Below are positions 8,578 to 17,638 of a stretch of DNA of 64,000 bases, piece after piece (position 1 is the first letter of the stretch; each line of letters starts with the position of its first letter). Source of the stretch: Gammaproteobacteria bacterium (GTDB taxonomy: Bacteria; Pseudomonadota; Gammaproteobacteria; Steroidobacterales; Rariloculaceae); contig JAJEFE010000169.1 of assembly GCA_022820625.1 (NCBI GenBank), forward strand, positions 1 through 64,000, written 5' to 3'. A model generated the notes under the pieces. It did not search any database, had not been told where the DNA came from, and saw only the letters and a list, made by a program, of their open reading frames with translations. Made by a program: the position numbers and the translations under genes.

Positions 8578-9086
8578 GGATACGCCAGAATGAAATTGTC
8601 GCGGTTCGGCATGACGACCGCGGGCAGCGCCTCCGCGTCCATCGCCTCGTCCTCGGCGATGATTCCGTTCAGGTACAGCAGGTAGGCCGTCAACGCGTAG
8701 ATCTCGTCATCGCTGAGCGTGCGGGGCGTCAGGTACGGCATGGAGCGGCGAATGTAGTCGAAGATCGTCGTCGCGTAGGGCCAGAAGCTGCCGATGGTCT
8801 TCACCGGGGCCGGGTTCGTCAGGGAGCCGTGGCCGCCCACCAGCACGTCGTTCAACTGGCCGTTGCCTTCCGGTCCGTGGCAGGTCAGGCACTGGATTGC
8901 ATAGACCGCCTCCCCCTCCAATGCCGTCCCGGCGCCGGCCGGCAGTCCGGCGCCGTCGGGCCCGATGTCGATGTCCCAGGCGGCGACCTCCTCCGGATCT
9001 GCGGGGACACCGAGATTCGGGCTTTCCTGGGCAAATGCCCCGCTGCACAGACCCGCGCACAGGATGATCGGCAGGCTACGAATCAT
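8574..9086 (-). CDS. soxD: Monoheme cytochrome c, SoxD-like subunit of sulfite dehydrogenase
   Basis: A 170-residue secreted cytochrome with one haem motif (CLTCH, followed by G-P-E-G-N-G) and a signal peptide from the ATG at 9086; the frame is open to 9143 but the signal then starts late. The segment L-Y-L-N-G-I-I near the C-terminus and the helix Y-A-T-T-I-F-D-Y-I-R-R-S-M-P are typical of SoxD/SorB cytochromes. It lies 102 bases downstream of the SoxC-like molybdenum subunit on the same strand, so it is probably the electron acceptor of that enzyme. It is shorter than classic two-haem SoxD and is therefore better described as SoxD/SorB-like. Confidence 0.75.
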   Translation of the reverse strand: MIRSLPIILCAGLCSGAFAQESPNLGVPADPEEVAAWDIDIGPDGAGLPAGAGTALEGEAVYAIQCLTCHGPEGNGQLNDVLVGGHGSLTNPAPVKTIGSFWPYATTIFDYIRRSMPYLTPRTLSDDEIYALTAYLLYLNGIIAEDEAMDAEALPAVVMPNRDNFILAYP

Positions 9087-9188
9087 CGGCGCCCATCGGA
9101 GAATCGACGAGCCAACAGCGGCCACTGGCGAACCAGGAGTCAACGCCGGCCGCCGGCTGACCCGGCATCAACGCCCGCCACCGGCCCG

Positions 9189-10478
9189 CTACACATGAAT
9201 GTTGACCACCTGTCCATCGGCGCCCACCCGCCAGGCCTGTATCCCGTTGTAGTGGTAGGCGAAATTCACGCCTTTTGCTGCGATGATCGCGTCCCGGGCC
9301 GGCTGCACGGCGCCGGTCTCGTCCACGGCCCGGCTCATGATCACGGCCGGCGCGCCGTTCCAGCGCCAGGCCATTCGGAAACGGGTAACCGCCTTGTCCA
9401 GTACCGGCTCGGTCAGCGCCGCTTCCGCCCAGCTCGTGCCTCCATCCGCGGAAACCTCGACCCTCGCGACCCGTCCCAATCCCGACCACGCCATGCCGGA
9501 GATCTGGTAGAGCCCGGGACCCGCCAGTTCCAGCCCCGGCGACGGCGACGTGATCACCGACTTGACATCCATGGGGAAGGTGAACATCAGCGATCGCCCG
9601 TCCGGCAGCAGGTCCGTGTACTTGGAGGTCTCCTCCCTCGTCATCATGGGCGCAGCGGTGACCTTGATGCGGCGCAGCCACTTCACGCTCATGTTGCCTT
9701 CGTAGCCCGGAAGGAACAGCCGCACCGGATAGCCGTTTTCCGGCCGCAGGCGCTCACCGTTCTGGTAGATCGCCAGCAGCGCATCGTCCATGGCCTTGGC
9801 CAGGGGCACGCTCCGGGTCATCGCGGCGGCATCGGCGCCCTCGGCGAGAATCCAGTGGGCAGAGGGATCAAGCCCCGCCTCATCGAGCAGGATGGACAAT
9901 GGCACGCCGGTCCACTCGCTGCAGGAGACAAGACCGTGCAACTCGCCGCAGGTGCCGCTGACCGGCTCCGGTGCGAGCCCGGTCAACCGGCTGTTGCCGG
10001 AACACTCGATGAACTGGATGCGCGAGACCATCGGGTAACGGGACAGCGCATCCATGTCGAAGAACAGCGCCTGGTCCACCAGACCGTGGATCAGCAGGCG
10101 ATGCGCATCGGGATCGATGTCCGGGACGCCGCTGTGGTGGCGCTCGAAGTGCAACCCGCTGGGCGTGATCATGCCCTCGAGCGCTTCCAGCGGCGTCCGG
10201 GATCCGCCGCTGCCATCGGTGCCGGGAGCCGAAGTGGTCAGCCGCTGGATGTGTTCCTCGTAACGCGCTCGGCGGCCGTGGCCCGTCATGGGTGCGCCGG
10301 GGATCCTCATCCATGGCGGCAACTCCTGTGCTCGCGCCGCCGTCAGCAGCCCGAGGGAACCGGCGCCGAGAGCCGCGGCGCCCCTGGTCAGAAACAGGCG
10401 CCGATGCAGCAGGCCGTTACCCGCGACCTGTTCAAGGTTGCGCGGTTTCCGCCCTGACGCCGATTTCCTGTTGGCCAT
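9189..10478 (-). CDS. soxC: SoxC-like sulfite/sulfane dehydrogenase, molybdenum subunit
   Basis: A 429-residue molybdopterin enzyme with an N-terminal Arg-Arg signal (H-R-R-L-F-L-T-R-G-A-A-A-L-G) suited to Tat export. SoxC hallmarks are I-T-P-S-G-L-H-F-E-R-H-H-S-G-V-P and Y-P-M-V-S-R-I-Q-F-I-E-C-S-G-N-S, the Cys of the latter being the expected Mo ligand. The C-terminal dimerisation domain (V-S-A-D-G-G-T-S-W) is also complete. The start at 10478 is chosen because the Arg-Arg signal then begins 24 residues in; an in-frame codon exists at 10493. In the Sox pathway SoxCD oxidises the protein-bound sulfane sulfur; alone it may act on sulfite. No soxXYZAB genes are in the window. Confidence 0.85.
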   Translation of the reverse strand: MANRKSASGRKPRNLEQVAGNGLLHRRLFLTRGAAALGAGSLGLLTAARAQELPPWMRIPGAPMTGHGRRARYEEHIQRLTTSAPGTDGSGGSRTPLEALEGMITPSGLHFERHHSGVPDIDPDAHRLLIHGLVDQALFFDMDALSRYPMVSRIQFIECSGNSRLTGLAPEPVSGTCGELHGLVSCSEWTGVPLSILLDEAGLDPSAHWILAEGADAAAMTRSVPLAKAMDDALLAIYQNGERLRPENGYPVRLFLPGYEGNMSVKWLRRIKVTAAPMMTREETSKYTDLLPDGRSLMFTFPMDVKSVITSPSPGLELAGPGLYQISGMAWSGLGRVARVEVSADGGTSWAEAALTEPVLDKAVTRFRMAWRWNGAPAVIMSRAVDETGAVQPARDAIIAAKGVNFAYHYNGIQAWRVGADGQVVNIHV

Positions 10479-10616
10479 GAATGCCCCCTGCATTCGCCCT
10501 GCTCAAGCCCGGCGAGCCAAGCCAGCCAGCGGCGAAGCCGGTCGGGACACGACCTGGCCGACCCGCCGTCTCGGCATGGCGTCCCCCAATGCGGCAGGAC
10601 CTTTGCCGCGCGCCAG

Positions 10617-13094
10617 CTAGAACTGGTAGGTGAGCTGCGCCCCCACCTCCCTCGGAAGCCTGGGCCTGATCCGGAAATTCCGCCGTCCGGGCCCTGTCGG
10701 GGCGATCGCGTTGTCGTTGGAAAAATCGATTCTTCGCGGCGTGGCATCGTCCGTAAGGTTGCTGCCATACAGGCGAATGGTCAGATCCCCGTTACGAAAC
10801 GCCAGCGACCCGTTGAAGGTAGTCGTCGCGGGCAACGCCATGATGTTGGATGCATCCACGAACCAGTCGCCCTCATAGCGCATGTCGAGCCGGGCCATCC
10901 ACGTCCAGTCGCTGGTACCGATGGGGTCTGATCGAAACGTGGGCGACAGGACCAGCGTCTGCTCCGGCTGCTCGATCAGCCGATTGCCGCCCACCTCGAC
11001 GCACGCCGTCGCGGCGCCGGTTGCGGCCGTATGCGTCGGCGGCAACCCGAGGTTCTGCACCGAGAGAGGATCGCAGAACTGACTGTATTCCAGGCTGGAG
11101 AGAGTCGCCGCGCCGCGCACGGTCCAGTTGTCCGTGGCCGCCCAGGTCGCCTCCAATTCGACACCGGACAAGTCCCCTGTGCCGGTGTTGATAAAGGTCC
11201 GCGCCATCACGAACGGGCCGTTGAAGACCGTGCCATCGGAGAACGAGCCGTCATTCCAATCCCCATCCCAACTCAGGGTGAAGGGATTGATCATCTTGTC
11301 CCATTCCATGACGTAGACCGCGGCCGCCAATTGAAGGCGGTTTTCCAGCGCGTTCGCCTTGAGGCCGACCTCGAAATTGGTCAACGACTCCTCCTCGAAC
11401 GTTAGGAACGTATTCTCGTCGAACGCCACGGCCCCTGCCCTGGCGGCAGCGGCGAGCGAGTCGATGCGCAACTGCTCCACAAAGGGCAGGTTGACCCCGG
11501 CCGGATTGGTGCCGCTGGAAACCTGGGCGTAGACCGAAACGTCCTCGTTGAGGTTGTGGTTCAGGCCGATACGCGGCTGGAAGCTGTCGGTCGTCAGGTT
11601 GAAGCTGGCCCCGGTGATGTTGTCGATGTTGGTCACGTCATCCCGCTGGAAGCGCCCCTCGAAGGACACCGTCGTCTGATCGGTGATGTCGTAGGTGACG
11701 TTTGCGTATACGCCCGTATTCGTCGACGTATCCGACAACACCAGGTTGGGAACGAACGGATTGCCCCGGTTGACTTCGTCTTCCAGCTCCAGAACCACGC
11801 CGGCGTACACCGACCATACATTCGTCAGGGACGAATAGTCGTACACAGAGGCGCCCACAAGCCAACGCAGCCGATCCTCGCCCGGCGACAGCCACCGCGC
11901 CTCGACGTAGTTCTCCTCGATGATATTGGGATTGGCCATGGAGCTGACACCCGCTACCATGAACATCCCCATGGGGAAGGAGACAACGGGATCGGCCCCG
12001 GACGTATCGGAGTCGTACCAGCGCCGAAGTTCATCCTCGGAATAGAACGCCAGGAGTTCCACGGTGCTGCCGCTCTCCATGTTGAAGTTGAGCTGGCTCT
12101 GAATGCGATTTCGCTCGACGCGCGACGACGGATCCAGCACGCTGTAGATCTGCGCGGCATAGTACTCCGGCGTACCCTCCTCGAAGATCAGCTCGGGCCT
12201 GTGGTTCCTGGGATAACCGCCCGCGGGAACAGCCACCTCGCAGTTGTAGGTGCCCTCGAAGTAGCGATTTCCCATTCCAAGCGTGATGTTCGAACAGGCG
12301 TCGCGTTCCGCCCGTGTGGGGAACCACTCGATGGGCGGCGTGTCGTCGATGTTCGAATGTATGAATCGCACGTAGCCGTCGAAGGCATCGTTGGGAGCAA
12401 ATGTCAGCTTGCCGGTGACGTAGGTCGTCTGCTGTCCGCCCAACTCGTAACCGTCGCTGGAAACCCACTCGTCCGCACCGCGGAATTCGTCGAAGTTCGC
12501 GTCCAGCGTGTACCCGAAGGTGTCGTTGATGGGGCCGCCGATCTCGAACTGGAGTTCGTTCCGGCCCAGGCTGCTCGTCGCGAGCCGCATGTCGCCGCTG
12601 AATTCGTCGCCCGGCGTACGCGAGACGTAGTTGATGGCGCCGGCAAAGGTGGCTCGCCCGAAGGCGGAACTCTGCGGTCCGCGCATGACCTCGACCCGGT
12701 CGACGCCGACGAACTGCAATCCGCCCTGCTGCCCCAGCAGCGGCATGCCGTCGAGGAAGGAAGTCACCTTCTGGCGTACCGGATTCTGCGCCGCGGTCTG
12801 TACGCCGCGTACCGACGGACGGCTGCCCTGGCGATCCTGGGCCTGCTCCCAGTTGATGCCCGGCGTCATTTCGAACAGGTCGTACGCGTCGCGGATGCCC
12901 GACTCGACCAGCAGGTCCGAGTTGATGACCGAAATCGACACGGGAACCTCCTGCAGGCTCTCCTCGCGCTTTCGGGCCGTGACGACGATTTCCTCCAGCA
13001 GGTCCTGGGCAATCACGGGTGGCGCGGCCAGCGCGGCACCCACCAGGGAGGCCAACAAATATCCGCGTGTACGATTTCTGGATTGTTTGTTCAC
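10617..13094 (-). CDS. TonB-dependent outer membrane receptor
   Basis: An 825-residue receptor. The GTG at 13094 is chosen because GGAG lies seven bases upstream and the signal peptide (GYLLASLVGAALAAPPVIAQ) follows; an open extension to 13160 is unlikely. The plug domain starts with L-L-E-E-I-V-V-T-A-R-K-R-E-E-S-L, a TonB-box-like sequence, followed by V-P-V-S-I-S-V and R-V-E-V-M-R-G-P-Q-S-S. The C-terminus ends in Q-L-T-Y-Q-F with the terminal Phe typical of outer membrane barrels. Ligand unknown. It is divergent from a bicupin gene followed by an MFS transporter, so all three may handle the same organic substrate. Confidence 0.9.
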   Translation of the reverse strand: MNKQSRNRTRGYLLASLVGAALAAPPVIAQDLLEEIVVTARKREESLQEVPVSISVINSDLLVESGIRDAYDLFEMTPGINWEQAQDRQGSRPSVRGVQTAAQNPVRQKVTSFLDGMPLLGQQGGLQFVGVDRVEVMRGPQSSAFGRATFAGAINYVSRTPGDEFSGDMRLATSSLGRNELQFEIGGPINDTFGYTLDANFDEFRGADEWVSSDGYELGGQQTTYVTGKLTFAPNDAFDGYVRFIHSNIDDTPPIEWFPTRAERDACSNITLGMGNRYFEGTYNCEVAVPAGGYPRNHRPELIFEEGTPEYYAAQIYSVLDPSSRVERNRIQSQLNFNMESGSTVELLAFYSEDELRRWYDSDTSGADPVVSFPMGMFMVAGVSSMANPNIIEENYVEARWLSPGEDRLRWLVGASVYDYSSLTNVWSVYAGVVLELEDEVNRGNPFVPNLVLSDTSTNTGVYANVTYDITDQTTVSFEGRFQRDDVTNIDNITGASFNLTTDSFQPRIGLNHNLNEDVSVYAQVSSGTNPAGVNLPFVEQLRIDSLAAAARAGAVAFDENTFLTFEEESLTNFEVGLKANALENRLQLAAAVYVMEWDKMINPFTLSWDGDWNDGSFSDGTVFNGPFVMARTFINTGTGDLSGVELEATWAATDNWTVRGAATLSSLEYSQFCDPLSVQNLGLPPTHTAATGAATACVEVGGNRLIEQPEQTLVLSPTFRSDPIGTSDWTWMARLDMRYEGDWFVDASNIMALPATTTFNGSLAFRNGDLTIRLYGSNLTDDATPRRIDFSNDNAIAPTGPGRRNFRIRPRLPREVGAQLTYQF

Positions 13095-13332
13095 GACTTC
13101 TCCGTTGTCACAACTTTCGTTGCACAGTCTAGTGTTGCAAGGGCACGCGCACTCGGGCATCGCTCAAGACTGACCGGATCGCCCTGGAAATTGCATGACC
13201 CTTGCACGCTCCCCAAGTGAGGCGCGCATAGTGTACGACGCACGCCACCGGGATTGAAGCAGAAATTCACCGGTTGAGACAAAATTGTTGTACATTCGCC
13301 ATGCGCCGCCGGACCCGAGAGGAACGAGACAT
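13095..13332. promoter_or_regulatory. Divergent intergenic region between TonB receptor and bicupin
   Basis: These 238 bases separate two genes reading outward and must hold both promoters. Near the bicupin side there is the AT-rich segment at about 13277-13300 (GACAAAATTGTTGTACATTC), which could contain a -10 element or an operator. I cannot assign a regulator. A good ribosome binding site (GAGAGGAACGAG) precedes the bicupin start. Confidence 0.4.
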
Positions 13333-14172
13333 ATGCCAGTGCTGTTCAACTTCGATGACGTGGATGCCATTCCCGTGACGCAGGGCGTGACCCGACGCGC
13401 GCTGATCACACCCGAGCGCGTGGGAAGCGACTGCATCGCGCTGGACCGCTGGGCCATGAATGCGGGCTCAAGGCTGGAGGTGAAGGTCAGGGAGACCGAT
13501 TTGGCGTGGTTTCAGTTGCTGGAAGGGTCTGCCGTTTTCGACGGCAGCGAGGGCCGTCATCGACTGGATACCTCGAATGTGGTCTTTCTTCCGCCTGGCT
13601 TCTGCGGCTCTCTGGCCAGCGAGTCGGGAGCGGCGGTTCTGTATGGGCGCGTGCCCGACGCGAAGCGCTACGACTCCGCATTCGAGGCGTCGCGACCCGG
13701 GTTCCGGTGTGTCGACTGGCGGGCCGAACCCATGCTCGACTCCGAGCACGACGCGCGCAAACGCATTTACCTGGTCACGCCCACGCTGTTCGGCACGCGG
13801 GCCGTCAAGGGCGAAATGATCATCTATCCGCCCGGTACGCAGGCCTCCAACCACCACCATGAGGGCGCGGAGCATTTCCAGTACATCATCAGCGGCAGGG
13901 GCACGGCGCTTCTGAGCGAGGAACCCCACCCGATTCGCGCGGGGGATACGCTGTACAACTACGAGTTCGAACGGCACAACTTCGTCAACGACGGCGACGA
14001 GGACCTGGTCTTTGTCGAGTACTTCGTTCCCGCGGAGTGCCGCACCGTGTGGGTCAACCCGGAGCTGGTCTGCGCGTGGCTGCCCACCGGCAAGAACATC
14101 GATGGCGGCACACCTTCAAGGGAGATCGTTGCGCACAGTTCTGCCGAGACAGTCAACCCCACCGGCGTATAG
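13333..14172 (+). CDS. Bicupin protein
   Basis: A 279-residue protein starting at the ATG at 13333, which has a ribosome binding site. It has two cupin domains. The second is metal-site competent, with N-H-H-H-E-G-A-E-H-F-Q-Y-I-I-S-G-R-G and a later R-H-N-F-V-N-D-G. The first domain (W-F-Q-L-L-E-G-S-A-V-F) lacks clustered His and is probably structural. Bicupins include gentisate-type dioxygenases and sugar or keto-acid isomerases; the exact reaction is unknown. No signal peptide, so cytoplasmic. It lies 95 bases upstream of an MFS transporter on the same strand and is divergent from a TonB receptor. Confidence 0.75.
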   Translation: MPVLFNFDDVDAIPVTQGVTRRALITPERVGSDCIALDRWAMNAGSRLEVKVRETDLAWFQLLEGSAVFDGSEGRHRLDTSNVVFLPPGFCGSLASESGAAVLYGRVPDAKRYDSAFEASRPGFRCVDWRAEPMLDSEHDARKRIYLVTPTLFGTRAVKGEMIIYPPGTQASNHHHEGAEHFQYIISGRGTALLSEEPHPIRAGDTLYNYEFERHNFVNDGDEDLVFVEYFVPAECRTVWVNPELVCAWLPTGKNIDGGTPSREIVAHSSAETVNPTGV

Positions 14173-14267
14173 CCGCCCGCGGCAGGCGCCCAGGCCTTAT
14201 ACTTGGGTCCGCCTCCGAATTACCCTGCCAGGGCGATTCACCAGAAAACCGGGAGCAAGATTTTCAT

Positions 14268-15617
14268 ATGAGCGACATTTACGCCAGCAACGCGCGCATG
14301 ATGGGATTCTCGCTGCCCGCTCTGGGGCTGAACTCCCTGTTGGTATCGGTCTTCGTATTCCTGCCGGCACTTTACGCCGAACAGCAGGGACTCGGCGCCG
14401 CCACGGTCGGGCTGGTCTTCCTGCTCGCCAAGGTGGTGGACATGATCGTGGCGCCGACCTGCGGCGTGTTGATGGACAGCTACACCACGCGCTGGGGACG
14501 GCGGCGGCCGTGGCTTGCCGCGTCGGTACCCATTCTGGTGCTGGCCGTGCTGCTGGTCTACAACCCGCCCGAGACGGCTTCGGTACTTTACCTGTTCTTC
14601 TCGCTCTCACTGCTCTACGTCGGCTTCAACGCCTGGTCGATCAGCCACACGTCGTGGGCGCTGGAGTTGTCCCGCGACTACGACCGCCGCTCCCGGATCA
14701 CCGGGCTGTTGCAGGTCATGGTCATGATCGGGGGCATCCTGATGAGCCTGGTGCCCGCCGTGCTGGAGCAATTCGGGGAATCGACCTACCAGGAGCTGGT
14801 CTGGTCGGTCGGGGTGTTCCTGATCATCCTGCTGCCGGTCACCGCGGTCATCAGCCTGTTCAGCCTGCCGGAACGCGAAACGCCCAACCGCCCCCACCTG
14901 GGCCTGAAGCGCGGCGCGGCCATCGTGTTCAAGAACATGGCGCTTCTGCGCCTGCTCATCGTCAATGCGCTGCTGACCTTCTCCACGTACTTCGTTCAGG
15001 GGCTGTTCGTATTCTTCGTCTCCTACTCGCTCGGCCTGGAAGACCGGATCGGCTTCATTCTGGCGTTCCTGATCGTCGGGGGCCTTCTCGGCCTGCCCGT
15101 GTGGCTGCACCTCGCCCAGGCATGGAACAAGCACCGTGCCATGCAGGTCGCGTTCACGACAGGCGCGCTGGCGCCGCTGGTGCTGCTGGCGCTGCCACCC
15201 GGCATGCTGTTCTGGACCGTGGCGGCATTCCTGGTGGTCGGCTTGAATACATCGGCCAACGAGTTCCTGCCCCGCACCATGATGGCCGATGTCTGCGACC
15301 AGGATCACGTAGAGAGCGGCTCCGAGCGCATGGGACTCTACTATTCGCTGCTGCAGCTATCGAGCAAACTGGCCTCCGGCACCGGCATCTTCATCGGGTT
15401 CTCGTTCCTCGCCGCGTTCGGATTCGATCCCGAGCTAGGAATGAACAACACCGAGGAAGCATTGCAGCGGCTCCGTTACCTGATCGTGGCGCTGCCGGTC
15501 CTGGCCTACTCCATCGTCGTCGCGCTCCTGTGGGGCTACCCTATCAGCCGGGAAAAACAGCAGGAGATGCGGGAGATCATCGAGGAACGGGAGGCGCTGG
15601 CGAGCGAGGCGAAGTAG
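14268..15617 (+). CDS. MFS transporter, GPH sugar:cation symporter type
   Basis: A 449-residue protein with 12 hydrophobic segments, starting at the ATG at 14268 with GGGAGCAAG upstream. The loop after the second helix reads G-V-L-M-D-S-Y-T-T-R-W-G-R-R-R-P-W, the signature of the glycoside-pentoside-hexuronide:cation symporter (MFS_2) group. Other members of this group carry lysolipids or unknown solutes, so the substrate is open. The frame runs upstream into the bicupin gene, which is a reading-frame shadow. The product would import a solute brought in by the nearby TonB receptor and processed by the bicupin; this is inferred from position only. Confidence 0.85.
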   Translation: MSDIYASNARMMGFSLPALGLNSLLVSVFVFLPALYAEQQGLGAATVGLVFLLAKVVDMIVAPTCGVLMDSYTTRWGRRRPWLAASVPILVLAVLLVYNPPETASVLYLFFSLSLLYVGFNAWSISHTSWALELSRDYDRRSRITGLLQVMVMIGGILMSLVPAVLEQFGESTYQELVWSVGVFLIILLPVTAVISLFSLPERETPNRPHLGLKRGAAIVFKNMALLRLLIVNALLTFSTYFVQGLFVFFVSYSLGLEDRIGFILAFLIVGGLLGLPVWLHLAQAWNKHRAMQVAFTTGALAPLVLLALPPGMLFWTVAAFLVVGLNTSANEFLPRTMMADVCDQDHVESGSERMGLYYSLLQLSSKLASGTGIFIGFSFLAAFGFDPELGMNNTEEALQRLRYLIVALPVLAYSIVVALLWGYPISREKQQEMREIIEEREALASEAK

Positions 15618-15749
15618 CCGGGGCGCCAGGGGCCCCATGCAATAGCCTGCCGCAGCCGCCTCAGCCCGCTTTCGCTGCCGAGGCCGCCAGCTTTTGCCGT
15701 CGCAGCGCCGCACACGTGACTTGATCCGAACGCAACGGAACCGGCGGCC

Positions 15750-16313
15750 ATGGAGCAACCAGACAGCCTTTGGAACTATTCCGTCCGCACCTATGGAAAG
15801 CCGGGCGTCGCCGACGCCTGCCTGGCATTGCAGGAACGGTACGGGCTGGATGTCAACGTACTGCTCTATTGTTGCTGGTTCGGGTGCACCCGCGGTGTGG
15901 TTGACGAACCCCTGTGGAACCGTGTCCTAGCCTTTTCCGAACCCTGGGCCGACAACGTGGTGCGCCCGCTGCGCGCCGTGCGAACCTGGATGAAACACAC
16001 CGGCTGCGCTCAGCCCACTGTATCGAATGAAGAGTGCGGTGCGCTGCGGGAACAAATAAAGCGAACCGAACTCAAGGCCGAGCAACTTCAGGAGAATACA
16101 CTGGAGGAGCTGGCCGGGAACTCGCCCCTCAAACTGTTAGATTCAGCTTCACAAATAACATGTAGTATTCTGAATTTAATCAATTACTTGAAACGATGCC
16201 GAGTCGAACCTGACTCTGCGTCCCGCGCCGATCTGGCGTGCATCGTCGCGGGCGCCATCAGCGGTGCAACTTTGGACGCGGTTACCGAGTCCATAAACAC
16301 GACGTTCCGGTAG
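15750..16313 (+). CDS. TIGR02444 family protein
   Basis: A 187-residue soluble protein. The N-terminal part (L-W-N-Y-S-V-R-T-Y-G-K-P-G-V-A-D-A-C-L and the segment D-V-N-V-L-L-Y-C-C-W) is the TIGR02444/DUF2390 pattern found in gammaproteobacteria. The middle has a charged helix rich in Glu and Lys (R-E-Q-I-K-R-T-E-L-K-A-E-Q) that could form a coiled coil. The last ~55 residues are less typical of the family, and the DNA there is more AT-rich. Function unknown. A 64-residue membrane protein follows 26 bases later. Confidence 0.75.
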   Translation: MEQPDSLWNYSVRTYGKPGVADACLALQERYGLDVNVLLYCCWFGCTRGVVDEPLWNRVLAFSEPWADNVVRPLRAVRTWMKHTGCAQPTVSNEECGALREQIKRTELKAEQLQENTLEELAGNSPLKLLDSASQITCSILNLINYLKRCRVEPDSASRADLACIVAGAISGATLDAVTESINTTFR

Positions 16314-16339
16314 AACCGAAACCCCGACAGGATTCTGCG

Positions 16340-16534
16340 ATGCAACACAAGGCCGTTCGGATCGGGCTGAAAATACTCGGTCACGTCATCGTGATCGCGC
16401 TGCTTTATCTCGTGTTCTCGTTCTCGCTGTTCCTCGGACTGCAGGTCCGGCCGCTATACGGGAATATCGGTCTCTTGATCACAGCATTGCTGGTGGCCGC
16501 CTACGTGTATTTCGGCTTCATACGAAAGCGCTGA
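16340..16534 (+). CDS. Small two-helix membrane protein
   Basis: A 64-residue protein starting at the ATG at 16340; the longer open frame from 16238 overlaps the preceding gene and is rejected. Two hydrophobic stretches (I-L-G-H-V-I-V-I-A-L-L-Y-L-V-F and N-I-G-L-L-I-T-A-L-L-V-A-A-Y-V-Y) are joined by a short loop, and the C-terminus is basic (F-I-R-K-R). I do not recognise the family. It may be co-transcribed with the TIGR02444 gene. Confidence 0.6.
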   Translation: MQHKAVRIGLKILGHVIVIALLYLVFSFSLFLGLQVRPLYGNIGLLITALLVAAYVYFGFIRKR

Positions 16535-16564
16535 ATTCCTCGATTCGCCGGCGATCGGAGCCCG

Positions 16565-16584
16565 ATACTGCCATCTGGTAGTAT
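16565..16584. terminator. Inverted repeat, possible terminator or regulatory hairpin
   Basis: ATACTGCC, a four-base ATCT loop, then GGTAGTAT: an eight-pair stem with one G-T pair. It lies 30 bases after the small membrane protein gene and 72 bases before the PstS-like gene. No T run follows, so rho-independent termination is uncertain. Confidence 0.35.
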
Positions 16585-16656
16585 TGATCCCGGAGAATCT
16601 CAGACGCGGGCAGAACTGACAAAATTCTCGATGACAATCATCCCCGATCCGACACG

Positions 16657-17631
16657 ATGCGGCGTTTCCTGATTTTCGGTATTGCGTTAACGCTTTTCGC
16701 GGCGAGTGGACACGCTCAGCTTGCAGGGTCGTTGACGAGCGTCGGCTCCGACACCATGAGAGAACTGATGGCCCTTTGGGTGGACGAATTCACCCAGGCT
16801 CATCCCGGCGTGACGTTTGAGATTCAGGCCAGGGGATCGGGTACCGCGGCAGAAGCATTGATTCGGCATCAGGGCAATCTCGCGCCGATGAGCCGCATGA
16901 TGACCCCGGAAGAAGTGGAGGCGTTTCGCCAATCTCACGGTTACGAACCCTCCCGGTATCGTGTCGCGCTGGATGCGCTCGCCCTCTTCGTGCACGTGGA
17001 CAACCCCGTACGCGGACTGTCGATGGACCAGGTCGATTCGATATTCTCGGAGGACCACAGTTGTCACCGGGGCTTTTTCTCCGACAGCGGCCGCATAGAC
17101 GACTGGAGCGACGTAACGTTCGACCGTTCGGGAACCATCGAACTCTACGGCAGGAACGAGCTTTCCGGAACTTACGACTTTTTCGTGGAAACGGCTTTGT
17201 GCAATGGCGAATTCAAGGACAGCATCGTCGAACTGGAAGACTCCCGCGCGATCGTGGATGCCGTGGCCGCCAATCCCAACGCGATCGGATATGCCGGCAT
17301 CGGTTACCGGACTGACGGCGTGAGGGCCGTGGCGCTCTCCCCGCAGGCTTCGAACTTCGAAGGCGCGTACTATTCCTACTACGTGGAGCAGTACAGCGAC
17401 GACCCCGATCTGGAGCGGCGCTACGGTTGGGTCGTCCGGGGCAGGTATCCGCTTTCCAGGTATCTGTATATCTACACGGACGAGGGCGACGATCACGCCG
17501 ACGCCACCGTTCGCGCCTTCATGGAGTTCGTGTTGTCCGACACGGGACAGAGGCTCGCCCACGACACGGGCTTCATCCCGCTGCCGGGGCGGGTGCTGGC
17601 ATCCGAGCGCGCGCTAATGGACGACGGGTAG
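16657..17631 (+). CDS. PstS-like phosphate-binding protein
   Basis: A 324-residue periplasmic substrate-binding protein with a signal peptide (FLIFGIALTLFAASGHAQ). The mature start L-A-G-S-L-T-S-V-G-S-D-T-M, then A-R-G-S-G-T-A-A-E-A-L and R-N-E-L-S-G-T-Y-D-F-F follow the PBP_like_2/PstS pattern, where these Ser/Thr/Arg loops coordinate phosphate. The usual ABC partners PstC, PstA and PstB are absent. Instead the stop is only seven bases from the start of a PiT-like permease, so the two are almost certainly one transcript. Confidence 0.8.
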   Translation: MRRFLIFGIALTLFAASGHAQLAGSLTSVGSDTMRELMALWVDEFTQAHPGVTFEIQARGSGTAAEALIRHQGNLAPMSRMMTPEEVEAFRQSHGYEPSRYRVALDALALFVHVDNPVRGLSMDQVDSIFSEDHSCHRGFFSDSGRIDDWSDVTFDRSGTIELYGRNELSGTYDFFVETALCNGEFKDSIVELEDSRAIVDAVAANPNAIGYAGIGYRTDGVRAVALSPQASNFEGAYYSYYVEQYSDDPDLERRYGWVVRGRYPLSRYLYIYTDEGDDHADATVRAFMEFVLSDTGQRLAHDTGFIPLPGRVLASERALMDDG

Positions 17632-17638
17632 CGGATCC

